Assembly: GCA_037074705.1 (NCBI GenBank) | Contig: CM073593.1 | Coordinates: forward strand, 102,819,738-102,883,737 | DNA length: 64,000 bases | DNA from: Zhengitettix transpicula | Lineage: Eukaryota; Arthropoda; Insecta; Orthoptera; Tetrigidae | Reading direction: 5' to 3' | Part shown: positions 25,872 through 35,890 of the stretch, one piece after another | How the letters are laid out: every line of letters starts with the position of its first letter | Numbering within the stretch: the stretch's first letter is position 1 | Notes under the pieces: model-generated | The model's input: the letters and a program-made list of their open reading frames with translations, nothing else | What the model was told of the DNA's origin: nothing | Database searches by the model: none | Program-made: the position numbers and the translations under genes

Positions 25872-28800
25872 TCATTCCTCAGAAACCTCATCTTTTTTGT
25901 CTTTACATCTACAGCAACACATCGACCTTCCCTTCGTAATTCCTTCCAGATCTTTTTGAATCTCGGCAAACGGTTTCGATTTAGTCTCGGGAACGAAAAA
26001 AACGACGAATAGCAGCGTGAGAATGACGACAGCATCGCTGCACCACAGCACTGTTGAGACTCCCCAGGCATCGATGAACACGGGGATGAGTTTAAGAGCC
26101 AAGGTGGCGGACAAGCCAAGCCCGAAAGAGAGACACGTCACGGAGATGATTTTCACGTTCGCCGGAAAGATTTCTGATAATATGGTCCAGGGTAAATTTC
26201 CGATCCCACATGAGGATGCAGCCACGAAGACTGTGGTCCACGTTATGGGCAACCACGGAGGAATCGTGTTCAAGAGGAATGAGGACGCTCCAACGGCCAT
26301 CGTCAAGGCGCAGATGATACACGAGAAGATCAGCAGAGGACGGCGACCCAAGCGGTCCACGCAGATCATTGTCAGGATGGAAGAAAACAGCTGAACCTGG
26401 CGTGAATAAAGAGAAAAATTAGTTAATGGATCATAATTGAGAAGCTTATAGGCAGAAATGTAGACGTAAATGTAAAAAAAACAATCAGAGATTGATTCTT
26501 CTTACTGAAGTAATTATTACATTAAAATTCTATCATTAAGATATTTTCAGAAGAAAATACTTTTTTATCAATACTTATGTAATATAAATATTTTAACCTC
26601 ATAAATATATAAACTAAGATTGTATTTTTACGTCTGTTTAAATCAAATCAAGTATACAGGTTTTTTGACCTATACCAGACAATATTTTTATTTATTTACG
26701 ACAAAGTTCCGCAGCGACAAGAATTGTGTGTAGTTTGTGAATAAGTGCCTCGGAAAAAATCTTAAGTTTATTTTTCAACAGGATGTAAAAATAGTTTTTA
26801 ACATTTAGCATATTTAGGAAAGATCTGATGAAGGTACGAACACGTACCGAAACGTTGTCGTAAATAAATAAAAATATTATCTGGTATTAGTAAAAAAAAC
26901 TGCAATATTTATAAACTAAGAATAAAAAATGTTTTGGAAATATTGGGGTTAATGATAATTCCCCATTTTAAATAAATAATTAAAAATAACATTTATGATG
27001 TACTACAGAACTATATTTTAAATATGAAGTTCAAAAGTTTATTAAAATGGGCATTAATTTTTTGGTTAACTTATAAACTAAGAATTGAAAAATGTTTTAG
27101 AAATATTGGGGTGAATGATAATTCCCCATTTTAAATCAATAATTAAAATTCACAGGACTATATTTTAAATGTTTATGAGGCTCAAAAGTTTATTAAAATG
27201 GTCGGTAATTTTTGGTAAACTTAAAAACAAAGTTTTTATAAATGTTTTGAAAATATTTGGGTGAATAATAACTTGAAATACTCTGATATTCTGAGTCAAG
27301 CTAATTAAAGTATAGGAGTATTTGTATCAGATAATACTGAATAATTGATCTATCCACGAATCTGATTGGAAAAGCTACTTATAATTATACCATTACCTCT
27401 TAATTATTCAGTTAAAATGTATTATATAAAATGTTTCCTAACCGCAATTAGAACAGTTGCGCTGGTGTCAGCTTCTTCGTTTCCTGTGTTACTCAAGCGC
27501 AAAATTAGCGTCTTATATTCCCCGAGAATAATGTTTCCAGACCACACCATTGAAACCAACAAAACTAAGCCTATGGCGAAAGACAGTCTTTTTTGAGGAG
27601 CATCGACTAACTCGGAGAATTTTGGGTCGCCATCATGCGCTCTCTGGTCGACGAAATTTTGCATCTTGCGCAACTCTTTGGAGACGTCGTCAACTCCTCG
27701 AAGGCGTCTCAGCGAGTTTTCAGCCAAGTCCCTGCGGTTCTTGAGCAGGTAGTAGTACGGAGACTCTGGCATCCAGACGAAGGTTACTAAACCTACGGCC
27801 GGGAACATTGCCGGAATTAGCGCAAGAGCCTGGTAGGAAACGTACGGAGCGATGCTTGTGACTAAGAGGTCTGACAGAATATCCACCAGTTCTTTCAATA
27901 CTGAGAAAAATCCACGGACCTCATCGCGAGAAATCTCACTGATGTAGATCGAAGGCACTACGTAGAATATTGTGGCTGAGAGACCATCAAAAACCCTAGC
28001 AACGATCAGTTCCTCGCAGGAAGTTGCGAAGGCTATCATCAACCATCCGATCAAGGACGGAACGCATGCGGCCAGGATGAGGACCTTCCGGCCCACGCGG
28101 TTCACTACAAAGTAGAATATTACAGTGTACGCCAATTTGCTGAAGGACCTCGCCGAAGTCATCCAGGATACTTGGTCCATGGAGCATGTGATGTGCGTTT
28201 CGTTGCTCAGAAGTCGAGGAACCATTGGCGAGATCCAACCTCGCTGAGTGCCGATGCAAGCGTACATGACAGCCACTGGAAGAGAATTTACAGACGATGT
28301 TAGTGGCTTGTTTAAAACTAAAAAGTTAATTTCGACATCAATTATGTTATATAATACAGGGTTATTCTAATAGAAGGAACAAGTTTCATTTTTTTCTTCA
28401 TTTTCTTCAAAATTCTGTGAACAAAATTTGTGGACCTTTCTTCTTCATGGAGAAAACTGTGATAGGGCTCTCGTATCTAGTCAGGCTTGAAAACTGGTTA
28501 TTTCCCAAATTTGATGATTATTCAGATGACTCCAATCACGTCCGACGTTACCTTAAAACACCGTTCCAGGACGTTGGATTGGAAAAGGAGGAGCAAAACA
28601 TCACATTCACCAGACTTTACACCCTGTAGTTTTTATCTGTGTGGTTACGTATTTTTGTCCTTCCTATGCCTGACTCTTTTGAAGATCTGCGACATCGAAT
28701 TGTTGACTCTGTGAATTCAGTAACTAGAGACCAGCATATTTAGTACATAAAAAAAATTGAACTTTTCTCTTTCCAGTAACGTTGGAATTATGTTTCAATC

Positions 28801-29095
28801 CTTTGTAGTTTAGAATAAATAAATGTTTTAAATTTCTAATAACTCAGTATTAACACTTTCCTGTCAATTTTATTCTAATTGACGCTTCATTAAGTAATAT
28901 ATATGTTTAATTTCTATTCTGTCTTCAATTTCGGTTGATCGCAGCGTTAAGTGTCTCAAATTATTCAGAAATACTCTGGTAACATTAAATAAATAAAAAT
29001 AAGGTTTTTTATTTAACGGAATGCTCCAAATAATATTAGTACTTACCTAAGAGAGCTGCAATGTACTGCAAACAGGGACCGAACGTGAACTTCAT
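25872..29095 (-). CDS. Transporter B: MFS sugar transporter, Tret1-like
   Basis: Exons, minus strand: 29095-29047, 28275-27443, 26396-25872 (TGA stop), with introns of 771 bp (phase 1) and 1046 bp (phase 0), giving 468 aa. The intron-2 donor is GTTAGG, weaker than in A and C; the other junctions are standard. Signatures: NET sequon at 41, VGRK after TM2, PESPYYYLL, VDRLGRRPLL, SEIFP (Ala to Ser against A and C), VPETK, then a tail with CCCRCKDKK and acidic end residues. TM7 reads VWSGN in place of QQxSG. An acceptor (TTTGCAG) ends at 29125, so a 5' non-coding exon is expected. The 5' UTR part of exon 1 carries a two-codon upstream ORF (29112-29104). Intron 1 holds a fossil transposase; intron 2 holds an inverted-repeat unit and a tandem repeat. 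It is collinear with A and C throughout. Transport substrate unproven. Confidence 0.9.
26672..26895. repeat. Inverted-repeat unit with hammerhead motif (intron 2 of B)
   Basis: About 42-bp inverted arms at 26672-26713 (ACCAGACAATATTTTTATTT, then ATTTACGACAAAGTTCCG) and 26849-26893, with about 135 bp between. The hammerhead-like core lies at the inner edge of the right arm. Confidence 0.6.
26825..26863 (+). ncRNA. Hammerhead-ribozyme-like core
   Basis: The best such motif in the window. CTGATGA (26825-26831) is the exact catalytic-core strand. Helix II is GGTAC (26833-26837) with GTACC (26844-26848) around GAACAC. GAAA follows at 26849-26852. Then CG-TTGT-CG could form a 2-bp helix III before TA, placing a GTA cleavage triplet where a type I minimal hammerhead would have it. 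A convincing helix I was not found, so it may be inactive. Such motifs are known from Penelope-like elements. Confidence 0.4.
26911..27270. repeat. Tandem repeat, about 150-161 bp unit, 2.3 copies
   Basis: Units begin near 26913, 27074 and 27223 with AAACTAAGAAT-type text and share GAAATATTGGGGT, AATGATAATTCCCCATTTTA and CAAAAGTTTATTAAAATGG. The third is partial. It lies wholly within intron 2 of transporter B. Confidence 0.75.
28358..28750 (+). pseudogene. Fossil Tc1/mariner-superfamily transposase C-terminus (intron 1 of B)
   Basis: The plus strand encodes, in two frames, GPFFFMEKTVIG...YLVRLENWLFP (about 28429-28506), VRRYLKT, SPDFTPCSFYLCGYV (about 28607-28651), then after a frameshift MPDSFEDLRHRIVDSVNSVT (about 28669-28728). 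These match in order the catalytic and C-terminal part of insect IS630/Tc1-mariner-type transposases with an SPDLTPCDFFLWGY signature. The stretch holding the second catalytic Asp is deleted, and the third Asp of the P-C-D motif is Ser. TACAGGGTTATTC at about 28357 may be the remaining terminal repeat. It is antisense to gene B. Confidence 0.75.
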
Positions 29096-29459
29096 TGTCG
29101 TTTTCAGGACATCGTATTCGATACCTGCAAATTAAATTTATTATTAACTGCCAGCATATAAATTTTACTTTAAAATTTATAATTTACGATGTTATAACAT
29201 TATTATTTCTGTATTGCATATTATACAAAAGTAATTTATAAATCAGACTTATGTATTAAAATAATTTTATACCTGCGTCTATGATAAATAATACCTCAAA
29301 AATGTTCTATAAAAATGCATCAGATTTTTTATAGTTTACTTTACTCAAATGCAATACAGGTTGATGCCATTATTTGACACTTAATTTAAGGATGTAATTT
29401 TATTTATCAAATTATATATATATATATATATATATATAAATTTAGGATTCATTATTTCT

Positions 29460-30262
29460 TTAACGCGAAAACAACCGAAATTGGACTCAAATCCTGGATT
29501 ATGGATGTCGCTGAGTTTTAATTATGACATTAAACTTGCCGTTTAATCCGTAGGATCGGTGGTGTAGGGGTGTGAAAATTTTGAAACATGCCAAAAGTTA
29601 CCCTTACTCACAATGAGCTCATATTAACCATTCGATAGTTGCAAATCGCACAACGGCACAACGAAAGAACAAATTTAGGGATTGTAAATTCAAACAGATT
29701 GTGATTTAAGTATTAAAAGGCCCATGAGTTAAATTAAAAATTAAAAATTAAATTTAACATGTGAATAACAATGTCAACATAAGTCATAGATTTTAATTAA
29801 AAAAATTTGAACTTGTGTGTTTAAAAATATGAAGTCCATTTTTTGTCTATATATAATAATTAATAAAAATGTATGTGTGTGTTTGTATAAATATTTTACG
29901 AGGTCAAATATGCTTTTCGAGTAATTTATACCCCTTTCTGTAGCGGACGGGCGCACCCTTAGGGGTTGGGATGTAGTTGCTGTATAAAAAATAATAACGC
30001 AAAAACAACCGAAATTGAACTCAAATCCGGAATTATGGATGTCGCTGAGTTTTAATTACGACATTAAACTTGCCGTTTAATCCCTAGGATCGGTGGTGTA
30101 GGGGTGTGAAAAATTTGAAACGTGCTAAAACCACTGATTTTTTCAACGAATAAATATTTTTTTGAGGGTCAATGTTTGTGTAATCACTTCTCGACTAATA
30201 GATTAAATACTTTTTCGGGCTCATATAAATAAATAACCGGGCAACGCCGGACCACCCAGGTA
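29460..30262 (-). repeat. R4 dispersed repeat, two partial units
   Basis: The block AACCGAAATTGGACTCAAAT, GGATTATGGATGTCGCTGAG and TTAAACTTGCCGTTTAATCC occurs at about 29471-29590 and again at about 30005-30110. The second is followed by the R4 end CCGGGCAACGCCGG plus ACCACCCAGG at about 30237-30260. Intervening AT-rich DNA (29600-29935) is not part of the family. Orientation is opposite to the copy at 32268. A TA-dinucleotide run lies just outside at about 29414-29439. Confidence 0.65.
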
Positions 30263-30619
30263 GTATAGAATTAAGGGTTTATTTAGAATGATGGAAATAT
30301 TTATAGTCTGAATTCAAACATAATGTTTCTGATATGTTTTCTTTTAATATTAAAATCAGAAGGAAAACATATGTATATTGTTCAGAGGTTTCTTGTATAT
30401 ATGATAATTTATATCCGCGTGTTTTTCATATAGATTTTCTACTTACCTTGAAATTAAAAAGTAAATATTTCATTCTCATATACGAGTACGTAGCACAGTG
30501 TTTTTTAAAATTTAACTATTTTACACTTAATAAATAATCTGGGTGTGAAAAACCTTCTTTATTGGATTCTTGCACAACGCCGCACTAAACTGTTTGTGTA
30601 TCGAAGCTATTCCCGACTA

Positions 30620-30820
30620 TTTCTGAGTATTTAAATTGCATGTTTTCTTGTCTGAATTGAAATTCACACGTCACTCTAGAAACGTCACACACAAGGACAT
30701 TATGCAGCACTGGTGCAAATAAAAAAAAATTTTCCTTCTTGTCAACAGCTCGACCAACCAACCGCGAGCATGACCACTATTTGAAGGAATATTCCAACTT
30801 AGAATTTTTTGTAGAAGTTA
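30620..30820. repeat. Duplicated spacer segment (partner 24688-24900)
   Basis: Collinear with the segment upstream of transporter A: GAGTATTTAAA, TCTAGAAACGTCA, AAGGACATTATGCAG, GTCAACAG and ATTCCAACTT in order. Here it lies upstream of transporter B. Confidence 0.5.
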
Positions 30821-31079
30821 TTTCTGCATTTAGTTGGAATAATAAGCACTAAAAGAACAAACAAGTAGATTATCTCAGGATGGAAAAACGTGTGATACGT
30901 ATGCTAAAAGCCACGATTACAACAAGACAGAAAATGTGAAAAATGTTTATAAAAATAAATAGCGTATTCACCAACAGACACGTTAAAAGGGAAATGTTTG
31001 ATAATACAGTCTCAGCTGACAACCGCAATTTGAACCATGCACGTGAATATACAGACACACACACACACTTAACATACTC

Positions 31080-31785
31080 GCCATTAGAGGGTCGCCAATA
31101 ACTTGTAAGTCGACGCAACAAAAAACTACATGAAGGGAATTACTATCCAATTAATTATGGACAAGCATTTTAAAAAATTTAGTTTACAGTTGAACTAAAG
31201 GTTTAAAAAAGTTTTTCAAAATATGAAGAACAATTACAAACATTTATCGTGTTTAGAATGTTAATAATTCTTCTTCAAGGTCCACATGTCGCTAACTACA
31301 ATTTGTTTCGAATAAATAATTATATTATTCAAAATGAAAAAAAAATTACGTTTGATTGTAAATAATAAAGAAAGTTAGACAATTCAGACAAAAAAAGTGA
31401 TAATATAAATACCACACAACGTTTCTGGAATCCTTGTTCCTCTAGTGAGGTGTGAAGAAGAGCCTAGAGCGACACAACTGCACTTGTCAGTTAACAACGC
31501 TCAAAAACTAATAAGCTAATAAAATATATAATAAAAATATTATATTGTATCACGCCAAAAACGAAAGGGACAAGGATCCCAGAAACGTTGTGTGGTATTT
31601 ATATTACCCTTTTTGTCTCTATTGGCGGTCTTTCTTATTAATTATTTGGCTTTATGTTTCTGAATTTTTTCTTATTCTCCTTCAAATCGAACCGTTCAGT
31701 ACATTTAATAATTATTGAAATTTTTAAAAAAATAATTTAGCTTTCTTCGTTATTACTACTTGTTTTCCCCTGTCGATACTTATCC
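31080..31785. repeat. Duplicated spacer segment with nested R2 (partner 36180-37420)
   Basis: Shares with 36180-37420 the ordered blocks AATAACTTGTAAG, ATCCAATTAATTA, TATGAAGAACAATT, TTTAGAATGTTAATAATTCT, AAATAATTATATTATTCAAA, the R2 unit itself, then ATTTGGCTTTATGTTTCTGA and CTTATTCTCCTTCAAATCGA. The partner has an extra R1 insertion. The R2 copy sits at the same place in both, so it was present before the duplication. Confidence 0.75.
31335..31655. repeat. R2 inverted-repeat element
   Basis: Left arm ACGTTTGATTGTAAATAATA through CACACAACGTTTCTGGAATC. Right arm GGATCCCAGAAACGTTGTGT through TATTTATATTACCCTTTTTG. It includes the AGCCTAGAGCGACACAACTG interior common to most copies. Confidence 0.8.
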
Positions 31786-31786
31786 A

Positions 31787-32010
31787 AAAACAATTCAGAC
31801 AAAAAAAGTGATAATATAAATAGCACACAATTTTTCTGCGATCCTTGTTCCCTTTTCCTCAGGTGTGACGAAGAGCCTAGAGCGACAGAACTGCACTAGT
31901 CAGTTGACAAAACTCAAAAGCTGTTGAGGATCCCAGACACGTTGTGAGGTATTTATGTTATCACTTTTTTTTTGTCTGAATTGGCTATCTTTGTTATTCA
32001 TTAATTATAT
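31787..32010. repeat. R2 inverted-repeat element
   Basis: Starts AATTCAGACAAAAAAAGTGA and runs through a GATCCTTGTTCCC block, AGCCTAGAGCGACAGAACTG and GGATCCCAGACACGTTGTGA to TATCACTTTTTTTTTGTCTG. It lies about 130 bp from the preceding R2 copy. Confidence 0.8.
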
Positions 32011-32267
32011 TATTCGTTCGAATTATTTATTTATTCTCAACTAGAGGATTTTGAACATAAACATTTTTCTATAAATGTTACTTTCCCGTTAACGTTATAA
32101 ATAGTTATTATATGTAATACATGAATCCATTACATTGGTTCTAAGTAGGAGGACATACATCGTTTAATTTTATTACCTTTTTTTTTTGGTAACACAACAT
32201 TGGCTCCAGAAGACCTGAAAAGTCTTCGTCTATTCTAACAGAAGACTTCCTCTCACATAATTTATAT

Positions 32268-33053
32268 ATAATACTAGCTGGGTGCTCGGCGTTGCCCGAG
32301 ATGTCATTTATCTATAACCCCCGATATGACTCCAATTTCGGCTGCTTTTGCTCAATTTTTATGTAACGCTACTCGAACCCTAATCATTATAATTAACTCT
32401 GAAAAATATTTCTTCAACACAAATATTTGCCGTGTTTGCATGTTCCAAAATTTGCACCCCGCTACCCCTGCATCTGAGGGGTAAATGCCAATTTGAATGT
32501 CGTAACTAAACACAGTGACTTCCATAACCTTTGATTTGACTCCAATCTCGGTTGTATTCGCGTTATTTTACTGTAAAGCATCTCCACCCCAAACCCGAAG
32601 GGTGTCCTTTTCACAGGGCGTAGGAGATGAAAATTGTATTCAGTTAACATTGGTAGAAACACTATCAATATCTTTGACCCCTAAAAATATTTATCCGACT
32701 CAAATATCGGCTGTTTTAGTATGTTTAAATATTCCCACCCCCGCTTCTGGAGGTGGAAGACGCGTCTCACCCCGACAGTGTTTGTTTCCTGGTCGCAAAG
32801 AACACGTGTACGAAATTTGGTGAAAATTGCTCGACTGGTGTAGATTTGTATTTTATTTAGAAAACGTTTGTATGGGAAATAGAAAAGGGCTGTTTTTAGG
32901 GTTTTCCCGGAAATTATTCGAATTTTTTCTCGCCTTTTAAACCTTCCCTAGACCTCCACGAACATTTCAAGACTAAGATAAGATAAATCCGTTCAGCCGT
33001 TCTCGAGTTTTAGTGAGACTAACGAACAGCAATTCATTTTTATATATATAGAT
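32268..33053 (+). repeat. R4 dispersed repeat, best full copy
   Basis: Begins ACTAGCTGGGTGCTCGGCGT plus TGCCCGAG. Carries two related AT-rich internal blocks with CGGCTG/CGGCTGTTTT and CCAATCTCGGTTGTATTCGC. Ends with CCGTTCAGCCGTTCTCGAGT, GCAATTCATTTTTATATATA and TAGATT. This opening and the TATATATAGAT ending resemble a widespread class of invertebrate dispersed repeats with a microsatellite-like 3' end. No coding capacity is seen. Confidence 0.7.
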
Positions 33054-34726
33054 TAAAAAATAAGTTAATGTTTCATGAAAGTAGTAATACCAAGTTATTT
33101 ACTGAATTAATTAAATTACTTATTAAAGGGGAATTCTTTCTCCGATTAATAGGATACTAGGGGTATCGATATAAATAATGTCAAATTAAAATAACATGTA
33201 GGCCTATATTGCTTTTTTAATCAATTTATACGTTCTTATCTATCAAGTATGATATAAGTTAAAATTCATCCTAGTGACGCCAAACAAATTAGTAAATATA
33301 GACTCATTGAAAAACCTTTGTCTATGTTAATTGAATGCACTCATCACAATTTACCTCTTCATCTTCAATTAGACGTGAAATAAACTTGTAGATATGACAA
33401 AATCGTTTTAACTGATATTATTTGACCTTAAGTATAGTAAAACAAATTAGCCTTTAAAGTTATAAAAATTGCATATATATAATTATTCTGTTAAATTAGA
33501 GAAAATTATCCCGTATGAAATTAAGAATAAGAAAAATATACACGTTTGATCCTTACATTGCAACTTCATCAGGTAAGGACATTCATGAAAAAGGCGACTT
33601 AAAATAAAATAAATCTATGAAATAAAAATAAATTTTTCGTGATGTTGATGAAGATAAATTTTTTATTTAATGTAGTGAAACATTTTCAGTGTTTAGGTGT
33701 AAAACAAACATTCTTTAAAAATTTTTTAAAATGGAGCGACCGTCATGCAAATTAAATTTAGAGGTAAATTATATCCTTTGTGTGCGTACAGCTGATTAAT
33801 TATTATTTATATGGCAGTTTAATTAAACAAGCGTGTAACTCAAATAAACATGTAATTTTCGGTCAAATGTCATGGGACAAACTATAAAGGGGTCATACAG
33901 TAACCGAAATTCTACATATTTTGTATAGGCATGTGTAGTCGGAAGTGACGTGTTGAGGCACTAACACACAAAAAAAATGAAACATGAACAGAAAAACAAT
34001 GTTTATTTACATCATCATCATCATCGTAAAGTGCATCTTTGCAGCAAAAATTCAGACCACCAACAGTAACAAAAATGGCGTCACTGTGATTGGTTGGCAA
34101 TGCTGTGGGTAGAGGGCGGCAGTGTCCGTGGCCATCCGTGTGATCTGATGCTTCTGAGGGAGAAAAAAGTCAATTTGCAACTGTTTTGCAAATAACTACA
34201 TCGACACTACCACGTAGTTCCTGATTGAGACCTGCACGATGAAAGCTACAGTGGTAGTTGTCAGTAATGTGAGTGATCGACAGATCACGCACTACGAGGA
34301 AGGGGCGAGATGACGGGGGAGTATTATCGTCAGGGAGTAACTGCTCTTCGAAACAAGCTAACGTAACGCTACTATCATTCCTAAAAGCATGAATTTTAAT
34401 TTTTGGAACGGGAAATGCAGACATCTGCGCTGTAGTTTTACCACACATCTCTCAAAAGATGAGATTTATGACGTACAATAGATGCTGGACTGAAAACAAC
34501 GTATTAATATTTTCAGAATAATTTTTACACTTCCAAGTTGCCTTATCGAATTCTCGCGTTAGACAGAGATTCGACCAGTGGACGACTGCGCATCGTCTTT
34601 TGACACGACCAGCTATTTCTCTCGAGTTATACGTTTATGTTGAAATTTCCACGAGGGGAGAAAGTAAAATCCATTCACTGTAGGAGCAGGGAGGGCAATT
34701 TGTGGGCAGTGTGTTTACACACATGA
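33054..34726. other. Spacer and probable 3' region of transporter C
   Basis: On the minus strand a polyadenylation signal AATAAA reads at 34007-34002, about 720 bp beyond the stop of transporter C, and could end its 3' UTR. A minus-strand open frame of 92 codons at 34170-34448 would lie inside that UTR and matches nothing I know. A CAT-trinucleotide run lies at about 34011-34026, and a decayed hammerhead-like motif at about 33540-33590 on the minus strand. Confidence 0.35.
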
Positions 34727-35817
34727 TTATTTCTTGAAGTATATTCCTGTACTCAGTTCGAATTTCCCCCCTCTAAAGCAGCAGCAACCTTCTCTCGCGG
34801 CGTCTGTGAGTTCTTCTTGTATTTCAGCGAAGGGCTTCGCCTTGGTTTCAGGGATGCAGGAATACGTGAAGACTAGGATCAGCAACAGCACGACGACGTT
34901 GCACCACAGGACGGACGAAACCCCCCAGTTTCCTATGAAGATGGGAATTATCTTCAAGGATACGGCTGCCAGAGCTGACACCCACAGCGACAGCACGGTG
35001 ATGGCGAGACTCTTCACGTTCGCTGGGAAGATCTCGGCGCTGATAGTCCACGGGATGCTGGAGACACCGAAGGCGTTGCCCACCTTGAATAAGCCCGACC
35101 AGAGTATGGGCAACCACGAGGGAATCGTGTCGAAGTGGAAGGAAATAGCGCCCACAGTCAACGCTACAGCGCAAATGGCTGAAGAGATCATCATAAGAGG
35201 ACGGCGGCCGAAGCGATCCACGCAGACGATGGTCACGATTGAAGCCACCAGCTGAATCTGACAGGAGATAAAGGGAAAACAGAAATATTGACCATAAAAA
35301 GTTACCATCAAACTGTCTAATAATTTTTTAAAATCAGATAATTTTGTTTTGATTTATTTCATTCGATTAGTTATCGTATGAAGAAATAATCCATAAAATT
35401 ACAATATAAGAATTGAATGCTACAATTATAAATAATTAGAAGTCAACATAAAATTACTAAAATTTGAGAACACAAATTTCCCTGTCCAACATAAGTAAAA
35501 TAATATGAATAATAATAAAAATAATAATTCTTTAACTGTACTAAGAGTATAATATAATATTTATAGTTATAATAAAAATATTAAATATGTACTAGTAAAT
35601 AATTCATGATTCCAGAATGAAGTATCATAAAATAAATAATTTACGCATCTAACAAAAATTAACACACAACTTGACACACGCACGCACAAGGGGGAAAGCA
35701 AACGAGGGACAAGTGACGTCACGAAACAGGCCGTACAAATATTTGCTTCATGAAAAATTGTTTCAGAATGATCACGTTGATTAAAGTAAGAAAATAAGAA
35801 CCTGAGAGTTTTCGTCT

Positions 35818-35890
<73 letters not shown>

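Noticed and set aside
34170..34448. 92-codon minus-strand frame downstream of transporter C
   Set aside because: Likely within the 3' UTR of C; no domain and no start context of note.
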